Assembly: GCA_026786125.1 (NCBI GenBank) | Contig: JAJAYU010000130.1 | Span: 1 to 8,514 of the forward strand | Source: Chamaesiphon sp. | GTDB taxonomy: Bacteria > Cyanobacteriota > Cyanobacteriia > Cyanobacteriales > Chamaesiphonaceae | Length of the DNA: 8,514 nucleotides | Direction of reading: 5' to 3' | Shown here: piece by piece, positions 1-6,071 of the stretch | Layout: each line of letters starts with the position of its first letter | How positions within the stretch are numbered: position 1 is the stretch's first letter | The notes under the pieces: generated by a model | What the model saw: the letters and a program-made list of their open reading frames with translations, nothing else | Told to the model about the DNA's origin: nothing | The model's database searches: none | Translations under genes and position numbers: made by a program

Positions 1-61
1 AGCGATCGAAGATTCCGTCAAGCCAGAGTACTGGGGGATGATGTAGCAAAAAATCAGCTAG

Positions 62-226
62 CTATTGTTTGAATGCAAATGTGTCCAGAATTTTTTCGCC
101 AACTTCCTGAAATTGGGAAAATTTATTTTGTTCGCTCGTGAAAGTTAGAATGTAAGCCTTGCCATTCAAGAGCCAAGTGTATTGTTCAACTTTTAGCGGT
201 AATGTTTCATAGTCCCAAGTCCAAAC
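62..226 (-). pseudogene. 3' remnant of an unidentified gene, in frame behind the HAD stop
   Basis: Directly after the TAG that ends the HAD gene, the same frame stays open for 54 codons to a TAG at 62-64. The translation looks like real protein: it starts VWTWDYETLPLKVEQYTW, continues with LLNGKAYILTFTSEQNKF and ends EKILDTFAFKQ. A strand reading AYILTFT followed by a helix ending in 'ILDTF' resembles the last third of small PsbP/DcrB (DUF1795)-like domains, where a final strand and helix close the fold. That family assignment is from memory and weak. There is no start codon room of its own, because the upstream neighbour's stop is its first limit, and about two thirds of such a domain would be missing. 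The best reading is a truncated gene left by a deletion or insertion. Alternatives are stop-codon readthrough from the HAD gene or chance. Confidence 0.45.
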
Positions 227-901
227 CTACGTAATTCTAGAACTAAGGAACTTCTGCAATTGATTAAAGTCTAATTTATCGACCAAGCACTTAGCTTTTG
301 TAAAGTCATGATGAATGGTATTTTGATTCGGAAAGGCGACACAATCTAAACCTGCGGAGATTGCGGCCTCTACTCCGATTAAATTATCTTCGATCGCAAT
401 GCAATCATCTGATTTCTCACCCAGTCTTTCTAGGGCGAAAGTGTAGGCTGCTTTATCTGGTTTGGGGCGATCTATGATAGTAGAATTTAAGATTAGATCA
501 AAATCATTAACCTGAATACTTGGGCGCAAAGCTTCGAGCAGTAAAGAAATATTTGCCTGGGAAGTTGTTGTTACAAAAGCAATCTTTAAACCCTGATTTT
601 TTGCATTTTGGATGGTTTCGACTACGCCGAGACGAGGCTTAATCTGGGATTCAGTCAAGCTTTTTTGAAAGAATTCTGACTTTGATCGATAAATTGATTC
701 AGCATCAACGGTTTGCCCAATAGAACGTGCATAATCAGCGATTCGCTGCTGACCTCCACTTTTTTCTAACATGATTAAATATGCTTCTCGATGCCAACAC
801 CAATCGAGTCCATGAGCCTTAAAAGCTTGATTGAAAGCCTGTCTTTGCAGTTCGGACGTATCTGAGATCGTACCAATAGAGCCAAAAAGAATAGCTGACA
901 T
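227..901 (-). CDS. HAD-superfamily protein lacking motif I aspartates, last gene of the MAA operon
   Basis: 224 residues, the normal size for a HAD subfamily I (beta-phosphoglucomutase/CbbY-like) protein, with a helical cap at about 15-85. Later motifs are present: motif II threonines 111-113 (FVTTTS), the motif III lysine K147 in DRPKPDKAAY, and motif IV E171-D172 in CIAIEDNLIGVEAA. Motif I, normally DxDGT with the nucleophile Asp and the acid/base Asp, reads GSIGT (residues 7-11), so both catalytic aspartates are replaced, by Gly7 and Ile9. The codons (GGC, ATT) are unambiguous. Classical phosphatase or mutase chemistry through an aspartyl phosphate is therefore not expected. I recall other bacterial HAD-like proteins with an FGSIGT start, so this may be a divergent family rather than a damaged gene. 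The start is ATG with a good upstream GAGGAA. It begins 12 bp after mysD and is probably cotranscribed with it. A role in MAA modification, regulation or binding is inference only. Confidence 0.85.
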   Translation of the reverse strand: MSAILFGSIGTISDTSELQRQAFNQAFKAHGLDWCWHREAYLIMLEKSGGQQRIADYARSIGQTVDAESIYRSKSEFFQKSLTESQIKPRLGVVETIQNAKNQGLKIAFVTTTSQANISLLLEALRPSIQVNDFDLILNSTIIDRPKPDKAAYTFALERLGEKSDDCIAIEDNLIGVEAAISAGLDCVAFPNQNTIHHDFTKAKCLVDKLDFNQLQKFLSSRIT

Positions 902-905
902 AGGA

Positions 906-911
906 TTCCTC
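906..911 (-). promoter_or_regulatory. Ribosome binding site of the HAD-like gene
   Basis: GAGGAA on the minus strand in the 12-bp gap after mysD, about 4-5 bases before the ATG. It supports the chosen HAD start and translation from the mysD transcript. The operon is otherwise poor in clear Shine-Dalgarno sites, apart from mysB. Confidence 0.6.
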
Positions 912-913
912 GA

Positions 914-1948
914 CTAGGTGTTTGATCGGATTGTAGCATCTGCCAACATCTTCTGAAAGAATTGATCTAACGAAATACCCAATTCCTTGGTCATGGCTGA
1001 GAGTACACTGGTTTCGGCAAAAGAGCAATATAAACCCGCCTCCAGAAAGTAAGGATTTCCCTGTGGATCGATCCGAAAATCAAACAGACTGTAATGGCGA
1101 CAACCCAGTGCTATATGGCATTTTCGCGCCATCGCCCATACCCGCTCGGTAATCGGATCGCTAGGATCGACGATCCATGAGTGGGTAGCCTCTTTCGCCG
1201 CAAAATCCAAGTCCCCATCATCATTCTGTTTGAGTTTATCAGCATAGCTGCGGATCGGGCGCGTATCAGCGTCTAGGGCGTACTCTTCTAGTGGTAGGCA
1301 AACTAGCTCACCAGCTCGAACGATCACCCCACAGCGGACTTCTCGCCCTAGCTCAATGAATGTTTCGACTAGTACCTCATCGCTGTGAGTTAAGGCTAGT
1401 TGGAAGGCTGGATCATAGTCAGCCGCAGTTTTAACTAAGGTAACGCCGATCGAATTATCCCCATTCATCGGCTTGATTACTAGCGGAAAATCGATGCTCG
1501 GACGCTCGCCAGCCCGCAGCACTTCGCCAGGGGGGACAACGACTCCAGCGGCGGCAACGACGGCTTTTGTCTTGGCTTTGTCGGCAACTAGTGCCATCAA
1601 GTCAGCAGTGTTGCCCACATAGGGAATATTTAATAAGTCAAATAAAGCGCGGTATTGAGTCATTCCAGGTACACAAAACATCTGAGGTACCATGACATCA
1701 ATGTTCAGATCTATTAATACTTGAATTGCTGCGGCGATCGATAAAGCAGGTGCTAGATTGATCGCATCTTTACTTAATGATATCGGAAACCGCCAGGTTC
1801 GATCGGGTGAAATATAAGCAATATGAAATTCATATCGAGCTGGATTGGCAGTATTTTCTAGACAATCTTGAGCGTAGAGGCGAGATAGATCGCAGTAAAA
1901 TTCACTGACTGCCGATCCAACTAAATGTAAGACTTTTAATTTAGGCAC
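914..1948 (-). CDS. mysD: MysD, D-Ala-D-Ala ligase-like mycosporine-glycine amino acid ligase
   Basis: 344 residues. ATP-grasp enzyme that activates mycosporine-glycine and condenses it with a second amino acid (Ser, Thr or another) to form the imine of disubstituted MAAs. The N-terminal lobe begins MPKLKVLHLVGSAVSEFYC, a very typical MysD start. ATP-grasp features are the nucleotide-site lysine in FPLVIKP (K159), a glycine-rich loop MNGDNSIGVT (161-170), VETFIELGREVRCGV (194-208), and metal-ligand positions D290 (LFDFRID) and E303 (FLEAGLYCSF). The Asn that follows in true Ddl enzymes (ExN) is Gly305 here, which separates MysD from peptidoglycan ligases. The start is GTG: an in-frame TAA lies only two codons upstream, so no longer start exists. 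No clear Shine-Dalgarno site is seen. It is separated from mysC by 223 bp of repeats and followed 12 bp later by the HAD gene. The preferred amino acid cannot be read by eye. Confidence 0.95.
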   Translation of the reverse strand: MPKLKVLHLVGSAVSEFYCDLSRLYAQDCLENTANPARYEFHIAYISPDRTWRFPISLSKDAINLAPALSIAAAIQVLIDLNIDVMVPQMFCVPGMTQYRALFDLLNIPYVGNTADLMALVADKAKTKAVVAAAGVVVPPGEVLRAGERPSIDFPLVIKPMNGDNSIGVTLVKTAADYDPAFQLALTHSDEVLVETFIELGREVRCGVIVRAGELVCLPLEEYALDADTRPIRSYADKLKQNDDGDLDFAAKEATHSWIVDPSDPITERVWAMARKCHIALGCRHYSLFDFRIDPQGNPYFLEAGLYCSFAETSVLSAMTKELGISLDQFFQKMLADATIRSNT

Positions 1949-1959
1949 AAGTTAATTAA

Positions 1960-1980
1960 TTGATAATTGATAATTGATAG
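1960..1980. repeat. Heptamer short tandem repeat (three copies)
   Basis: Three head-to-tail copies of TTGATAA (the last copy ends in G) in the mysC-mysD gap, with a degenerate TTAATTA run just before it. Seven-base short tandem repeats are characteristic of filamentous and some other cyanobacteria. It lies 12 bp upstream of the mysD GTG, so it occupies most of the mysD leader. No function is assigned. Confidence 0.7.
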
Positions 1981-2001
1981 CTGGGTTATTAGCATGTGTA
2001 G

Positions 2002-2018
2002 GGTGGGCACTGCCTACC
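2002..2018. repeat. Short palindromic intergenic repeat
   Basis: GGTGGGCACTGCCTACC. The two 8-base arms are complementary around one central base, with one G-T wobble. This resembles the GGTGGGCA/TGCCCACC palindromes scattered in cyanobacterial intergenic regions. It lies between mysC and mysD and could fold in the mRNA of either strand. No T-run follows it on the minus strand, so a factor-independent terminator is unlikely. Confidence 0.5.
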
Positions 2019-2097
2019 AGCTAGATCTTCGTTAATATCTAGCTAGTCAATAAATCACTTTAATGAGATATCATGATTTTTAGTTACTTGTGGGTTC

Positions 2098-2156
2098 GGG
2101 CGGGTTTGTTTATTATTTTCTAGATAATTTCAATAATTTTTAGCATAAACCCGCCC
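2098..2156. repeat. Inverted repeat with 10-bp perfect arms downstream of mysC
   Basis: GGGCGGGTTT (2098-2107) and its exact complement AAACCCGCCC (2147-2156) enclose a 39-base AT-rich loop. It starts 15 bp after the mysC stop on the minus strand. In mysC mRNA the stem would form just past the stop codon, where it could protect the 3' end or attenuate readthrough into mysD. GC-rich arms of this type are common dispersed repeats in cyanobacteria. Confidence 0.55.
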
Positions 2157-2171
2157 CTAAAGATCCGTGGT

Positions 2172-3563
2172 TTAATCTCCGCCGATTTCGACGAGTTTAC
2201 CAATATTAAAGTCAATTCTAATCCATTGCTTTGGATTGCGTAAGTTGCCTAATAGCAATAGTGGAATCTGCCAATGATGTACCATCAAAAATGGTAGTGG
2301 ATCTTGCCAATCAAAGATCGCATCTTTACCCTGAATGATAATTTGTAATCTTTGCCAAGTTAATTTTGGCGAATATAGATGAGTTAACAATCGCCAGATT
2401 TCATGGTAAATCCAATATGTTGGGCGACTAGAGCTTAATGGTTGAACTGTCTGTTCGATCTCGTTTGGTTGTAGATAAGCTTGGGCAACATCAGGATGAT
2501 TGTAGAACATGGTGATCGCTGAATGAGTGCGGGGATTGCATTCGATCGCATAGACTTCCCCATCATCTTCAGCCTGCATAAAGTCGAGGGAAATTTGTCC
2601 TGTTAGCTTGAGACTACCTGCAAAAGTCCGAATCCAATCTTCGATATCCGATCGATCTACATGCTCATAATTTACCTGAAATGCCGATGATTCACAGCAG
2701 CAATGTAACTGAAGATGACCAGCTCGTACCGTACTATGAGTACAATATTCTTGACCTGGAATATACTCCTGCATAATCCACGGTTTACACTCTGAGATCG
2801 GCAAGGATTTTACAAAAGCCGCAGTTTCAGCAGGTGTATCGCAAGGTAATTTAGTCAAATCCAATCGCCGAATTGAATCATAAGGAATACTTTTGATAAT
2901 ATATTTGCGCTGTTCACCAGTAAAATCAAAATCGATCACTTGCTGAGGATTAGTAATCAAATAAGACTTAGGTACTCGTAAACCCAAAGCTTGAGCGGCG
3001 GTAGCAAATTGATATTTGTCATCCAATCTTTCTAGCATTTCTAGATCTACGTGCATCACCGAACAGTAGGGTGCAAGTATAGTTTGAACCGCCGCATCAT
3101 AGTAACTCGCGACTGGGCTACAGACAGGTACATAAACATCAACACCTTCCTGTTTGACAATATCGAGGAGAGCTTGTGGGTATTCCGGTGACTCAGGATT
3201 GGGGACAGTATAAAACTTGTCGATTGCCCACGAATAACGATGTCCTGTCAGCCAGTATTTATGGGTTTCAATTAAGATTACCCGATGTCCAGCATTGTGG
3301 AACGATCGAGCCAATTGCAACGCTTTGGTCATCTTACCACCACTAATCAAAATCGTTTGGGGATTAGCCGCGAGGGATCTTGGTTGGAATGGTTTGGTAA
3401 GCGTGGCTGTGAGTAAGGCGACTGCTGTTAAAGTTAGATTTAAAGGTAGTACTAGTAGCAGTAGTGCCAGGGTAGCTAGAGTCTTCAGCCTAATCAGAAA
3501 AATATTTCCAGGGATTAGTTCTGGCTCAGATGGCATCACTGCAACTGAAATTGTTTTTGTCAT
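2172..3563 (-). CDS. mysC: MysC, ATP-grasp ligase forming mycosporine-glycine
   Basis: 463 residues. MysC ligates glycine to 4-deoxygadusol, ATP-dependently, giving mycosporine-glycine. After a polar N-terminus there is a long hydrophobic stretch at about 25-55 (LKTLATLALLLLVLPLNLTL), which predicts a membrane anchor or hairpin. The cytosolic part begins at about 70 with TILISGGKMTKALQLARSFH, a pre-ATP-grasp fold. The ATP-grasp region follows: K224 in KYIIKSIPYDS, QEYIPGQEY (265-273), GQISLDF with D327, and the metal-binding AIECNPRTHSA with E341 and N343. The C-terminus (about 380-463) has a second hydrophobic patch (WQIPLLLLGNL) and ends DFNIGKLVEIGGD, matching the MysC family end as I recall it. 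ATG start with no obvious Shine-Dalgarno site. It lies 131 bp after mysB with a hairpin repeat between, so it may not be strictly coupled to mysAB. Confidence 0.95.
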   Translation of the reverse strand: MTKTISVAVMPSEPELIPGNIFLIRLKTLATLALLLLVLPLNLTLTAVALLTATLTKPFQPRSLAANPQTILISGGKMTKALQLARSFHNAGHRVILIETHKYWLTGHRYSWAIDKFYTVPNPESPEYPQALLDIVKQEGVDVYVPVCSPVASYYDAAVQTILAPYCSVMHVDLEMLERLDDKYQFATAAQALGLRVPKSYLITNPQQVIDFDFTGEQRKYIIKSIPYDSIRRLDLTKLPCDTPAETAAFVKSLPISECKPWIMQEYIPGQEYCTHSTVRAGHLQLHCCCESSAFQVNYEHVDRSDIEDWIRTFAGSLKLTGQISLDFMQAEDDGEVYAIECNPRTHSAITMFYNHPDVAQAYLQPNEIEQTVQPLSSSRPTYWIYHEIWRLLTHLYSPKLTWQRLQIIIQGKDAIFDWQDPLPFLMVHHWQIPLLLLGNLRNPKQWIRIDFNIGKLVEIGGD

Positions 3564-3592
3564 TGTTTGATAAATGTTGCAGCCATAACCCG

Positions 3593-3641
3593 TGGGTACC
3601 CATTAAGGGCACCCCTACAGATTAATTGTGTAGGGGTACCC
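3593..3641. repeat. Hairpin-forming repeat in the mysB-mysC gap
   Basis: TGGGTACCCA (3593-3602) is a perfect 10-bp palindrome. Next to it, GGGCACCCCTACA (3607-3619) and TGTAGGGGTACCC (3629-3641) form a 13-position stem with one mismatch and a 9-base loop. The shared GGTACC core suggests one composite repeat. TGTAGGGGTACCC-type elements are familiar dispersed repeats in cyanobacteria. There is no T-run on the minus-strand side, so it is not a standard terminator. It could reduce readthrough or act as an mRNA processing or stability element between mysB and mysC. Confidence 0.6.
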
Positions 3642-3694
3642 TCAAATCTATGCTGATTACTAATAATTTTACGCAAGGCAATCTGTGAGACAAG

Positions 3695-4498
3695 CTAAAC
3701 CCGCCGAATCAAGGTAATTCCATCCCGCAATGGCAGCAAAACCTGCTCCACACGGGTGTCTTCACATACCGCCTGATTAAATTTAGAGATTGCATCCCCA
3801 TTCTCCGTACTTACCCCTGGCAAATAAGGATGTCCTTGCATCAACGTATTATCAACACAGATCGAACCTCCAGGTGCAAGTAGAGTGGTAGTCAGTAGCA
3901 AATCCAGATAGGCTAGATACCCACCCTTATCCGCATCGATAAACACTAAATCGAACGCCTCACCAGCCGCCGCCAACTGCTGCATCGTCTCCAACGCAGG
4001 TGCAACTCGCACCGAGATCTTACTCCCAGCAGTTGACTCGTCAAAACACTTCTGGGCAAAAGCCGCTGCGTAAGCATCCACTTCGCAAGCCACCACTTCA
4101 CCATCTACAGGTAATGCCTCAGCCATTGCTAAAGCTGAGTAACCTGTAAACATCCCAATTTCCAGGATCCGCCGCGCTTTCGTCAAATGGATCAGGAATT
4201 GCAGAAATTGACCTTCGACATGCCCTGAGAGCATTTCCTGCTCCAATGGCTTGAGAGTCGCACCATCAGAGAATCGTTGTGTCCAATCCTCTGTTTGGGT
4301 GCGCTTGACTAGTGCGGCTAGGGCTGGAGATTCCGGTGTAGTGCAGAGATCGAGGTAAGGATCGAGTCCATTTGCTAGTTCATAGGCTTGTTGGAGTTCC
4401 GCTTTGAAAGTTGGATTGGGACTTTCAATTTGTGCCAATTGCTGGACGAGACTTTCTAATTTGGCCGCCACAATACCGACGGGTGTTACAGGTCTCAT
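3695..4498 (-). CDS. mysB: MysB, SAM-dependent O-methyltransferase making 4-deoxygadusol
   Basis: 267 residues. A class I methyltransferase of the caffeoyl-CoA/catechol O-methyltransferase type, which in this pathway methylates desmethyl-4-deoxygadusol to 4-deoxygadusol. The SAM-binding motif I is ILEIGMFTGYSALAMAEALP (111-130), followed by the acidic ribose-binding region VACEVD (136-141). The divalent-metal and catalytic positions of the family are seen in FDLVFIDADKGGY (D188, K191) and SICVDNTL (D216, N217). The C-terminal ending LPLRDGITLIRRV is typical of the family. An extra N-terminal helical stretch of about 80 residues precedes the Rossmann core. The ATG lies 2 bp after the mysA stop with an AGGAG inside the mysA tail, so translation is likely coupled to mysA. 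Confidence 0.95.
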   Translation of the reverse strand: MRPVTPVGIVAAKLESLVQQLAQIESPNPTFKAELQQAYELANGLDPYLDLCTTPESPALAALVKRTQTEDWTQRFSDGATLKPLEQEMLSGHVEGQFLQFLIHLTKARRILEIGMFTGYSALAMAEALPVDGEVVACEVDAYAAAFAQKCFDESTAGSKISVRVAPALETMQQLAAAGEAFDLVFIDADKGGYLAYLDLLLTTTLLAPGGSICVDNTLMQGHPYLPGVSTENGDAISKFNQAVCEDTRVEQVLLPLRDGITLIRRV

Positions 4499-4500
4499 CT

Positions 4501-5739
4501 TTACACTCCTGCTGGTTCTGGGGTTGCCGTTTGGTTGAGAACTACATACATATTCTCGCCGTTACCGTTGCGGGGGTAGCTGTGGCAGATGTCATGATGT
4601 ACTGCGAGTACTGCATCTAATTCGGTGCGAGTCAGATCGTTCATGAAGAAGCAGTCCCCAATCGGGCAAGGAGCCGCCGCACGTTGGAGTCCATCGCGGG
4701 TACGAGCGATCGAAGTTGTCGCTTTCCACAGCAGTTCTGGGGTCAGATAAGGGCTATCAATTGCCAATCCTAACCGACTGATCAAGCCGAGAATCCGATC
4801 TCGATCGATTACGGTAATATATCCCCGTTGTTGGGCAATCGTCGCTGAGAATGCCATATCGATCGCAACGCTATGTCCGAGGAACATCGGAATCTCTGGA
4901 GTTAGCTCTAGAGTGGGACTCCAGGTATGCCCATAAGCAATTACTCGATCGAGTTCTAGTTCATGTAAGTTGGGGACTTCTAGTGCTAGCATCGATTGAA
5001 TTGCATTGTAAGTCAACTTGTGTGCTACTTCTTGCAGTTCGGCGGTGCCGTCTAAATAACCAAAGTGGCTATGGAGTAAGGCTTCACCATAATTCTCTAG
5101 CATTTCAAAGATTTCTTTGTTGCCAACTACGGCGATCTTGATCAATTCTGCCATCCCGTTGCGGATTTGATCGATCGGCAAGGTTTTTAAAAATGAAAAG
5201 TCTAGGATCACCTTTTGGGAAGCATGGTAAGCTCCGAGGCGGTTCTTGAGCTTGCCGTGATTAACAGCAACTTTGATTGCGACGCTGGCATCAATCAGCC
5301 CAATTAAGCTAGTTGGTACCCGAATGTAATTTGTCCGACGGCGATATGAGGAACAGGCAAAACCTGCTACATCTGTCGTCAATCCACCGCCCACAACTAA
5401 TACAGGCTCCTTGCGAACTAATCCAAAATCAACAAACGCATCGATTACACTTTCAAAAGTTGCTAATGTCTTATCCGGTTCCTTAATTGAAACTTGGAAT
5501 ACGGATAAGTCGATAGCGTGATGTATAAAATAAGCTTGAATCTGGTCGCCATATAGACCATACACTGTCTTGTCTACCACCATCAAGCAGCGACCAAATT
5601 GGCGATAACTATCGGCAATCTCCGGGTTCTCTGGCTTGAAAGCTCCATTTACGTAGAGCAAACTGAACTCAATTTTTTCATATCCTTCGACATGGAAGGC
5701 TCGATCGGTGGATGTAAAAGTCGCTTGAATATCACCCAT
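4501..5739 (-). CDS. mysA: MysA, desmethyl-4-deoxygadusol synthase (sugar phosphate cyclase)
   Basis: 412 residues. Member of the dehydroquinate-synthase-like sugar phosphate cyclases. It converts sedoheptulose 7-phosphate to desmethyl-4-deoxygadusol using NAD and a divalent metal, the entry step of MAA synthesis. The NAD-binding motif is [19 protein letters not shown] (112-130), and the [20 protein letters not shown] block (140-159) follows. Zn-ligand positions of the family are E198 ([10 protein letters not shown]), H271 (AYGHTWSP) and H289 ([11 protein letters not shown]). The opening [17 protein letters not shown] and the [13 protein letters not shown] and [25 protein letters not shown] blocks agree with cyanobacterial DDGS rather than aroB, and the association with mysB favours DDGS over 2-epi-5-epi-valiolone synthase. 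ATG start; an in-frame stop lies six codons upstream, so the start is well bounded. First gene of the operon, with an inverted repeat 15-34 bases upstream. Confidence 0.95.
   Translation of the reverse strand: MGDIQATFTSTDRAFHVEGYEKIEFSLLYVNGAFKPENPEIADSYRQFGRCLMVVDKTVYGLYGDQIQAYFIHHAIDLSVFQVSIKEPDKTLATFESVIDAFVDFGLVRKEPVLVVGGGLTTDVAGFACSSYRRRTNYIRVPTSLIGLIDASVAIKVAVNHGKLKNRLGAYHASQKVILDFSFLKTLPIDQIRNGMAELIKIAVVGNKEIFEMLENYGEALLHSHFGYLDGTAELQEVAHKLTYNAIQSMLALEVPNLHELELDRVIAYGHTWSPTLELTPEIPMFLGHSVAIDMAFSATIAQQRGYITVIDRDRILGLISRLGLAIDSPYLTPELLWKATTSIARTRDGLQRAAAPCPIGDCFFMNDLTRTELDAVLAVHHDICHSYPRNGNGENMYVVLNQTATPEPAGV
4506..4510 (-). promoter_or_regulatory. Ribosome binding site of mysB overlapping the mysA end
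   Basis: AGGAG on the minus strand, 7 bases before the mysB ATG and within the last mysA codons. It fixes the mysB start and indicates translational coupling of MysA and MysB, which perform consecutive steps. Confidence 0.75.
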
Positions 5740-5753
5740 GAGATTTTTACACT

Positions 5754-5773
5754 GTTATGTTTAGATACATAAC
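5754..5773. promoter_or_regulatory. Candidate operator: inverted repeat upstream of mysA
   Basis: GTTATGT-TTAGAT-ACATAAC, perfect 7-base arms with a 6-base spacer, ending 14 bases before the mysA ATG. The dyad size and placement suit a dimeric transcription factor acting on the start of the MAA operon. It could also fold in the leader RNA (7-bp stem, 6-base loop). MAA genes are UV- and salt-inducible in several cyanobacteria (established knowledge), but no regulator is identified here. Confidence 0.4.
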
Positions 5774-5799
5774 TTAACGTACTTCTCATTTTTATTCAA
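5771..5799 (-). promoter_or_regulatory. Weak candidate mysA promoter
   Basis: On the minus strand, TTGAAT (5799-5794) is followed 17 bases later by TAAGTT (5776-5771), a weak sigma70-like pair whose -10 box overlaps the inverted repeat. The -10 match is poor and transcription could start elsewhere in the 98-bp gap, or upstream of it. Confidence 0.2.
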
Positions 5800-5838
5800 C
5801 GCAATTTTAAGTCTTGAGCAACTAATCAATGATTACGA

Positions 5839-6066
5839 TCAATCCGTCACTTTTTCCAAAACTTGACTAATCCGTTTAGATATCCAGTCTAACTCATTTT
5901 CAGTAGTACAGTAAGGTGGCATCAAATATAAGACGTTGCCAACCGGACAAAGTAAGACACCATGCGCGATCGCATGGTGTCTGATTTCTCTTCCCACATT
6001 ATTAAGATACCCACTTTTTTCGCCATTATTTACATCCAATGCCGAAATTGTCCCCATCACTCTAAT
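5839..6066 (-). pseudogene. bioA: 3' remnant of bioA (adenosylmethionine-8-amino-7-oxononanoate aminotransferase)
   Basis: About 75 codons match the extreme C-terminus of BioA, the PLP-dependent aminotransferase making 7,8-diaminopelargonate in biotin synthesis. Landmarks are IRVMGTISALD (family: VRVLGAIG) and HGVLLCPVGNVLYLMPPY, followed by CTTENELDWISKRISQVLEKV. The first about 350 residues, with the PLP-lysine and the large domain, are absent, and upstream sequence is the intact LCP gene: BioA similarity begins near 6066, just past the LCP stop at 6072-6074. The frame stays open back to a TTG at 6111 inside the LCP gene, and an ATG exists at 6057 for a 72-residue peptide. Cys replaces the usual Arg in the 'GVxxRPxGN' motif (TGT instead of CGT, a single transition), an Arg I believe contacts substrate carboxylate. 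No catalytic function is possible. Confidence 0.8.
5956..5981. repeat. Perfect 11-bp hairpin containing a HIP1 octamer
   Basis: GACACCATGCG and CGCATGGTGTC form a perfect inverted repeat around a 4-base CGAT centre, with GCGATCGC (HIP1, 5966-5973) straddling it. It sits inside the bioA remnant, where it encodes part of the REIRHHAIAHG stretch. HIP1 is the highly iterated palindrome of cyanobacterial genomes. No T-run follows on the minus strand, so a terminator is not supported. Confidence 0.6.
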
Positions 6067-6071
6067 TTTAC

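Noticed and set aside
2..46. Plus-strand open frame from the left edge ending AIEDSVKPEYWGMM and a stop, possibly the 3' end of a converging gene
   Set aside because: Only 14 codons are inside the window. The wording looks protein-like, but a second plus frame also stays open to 72, so neither can be supported without upstream sequence.
819..1028. 69-codon minus-strand frame across the mysD-HAD junction
   Set aside because: It overlaps the ends of two well-supported genes in another frame and has no recognisable domain.
3295..3570. 91-codon plus-strand open frame opposite the start of mysC
   Set aside because: It is the antisense shadow of the MysC N-terminus and has no independent coding features.
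3607..3641. Rho-independent terminator between mysB and mysC
   Set aside because: The stem is good, but the minus-strand sequence after it is mixed rather than a T-run, and ending transcription here would cut the operon.
4851..5141. 96-codon plus-strand open frame opposite mysA
   Set aside because: Antisense shadow of a strongly recognised gene; composition is not protein-like.
4501..5739. 3-dehydroquinate synthase (aroB) or 2-epi-5-epi-valiolone synthase
   Set aside because: The N-terminal HVEGYEKIE opening, the conserved blocks and the adjacent mysB-mysC-mysD identify the DDGS branch of the same superfamily.
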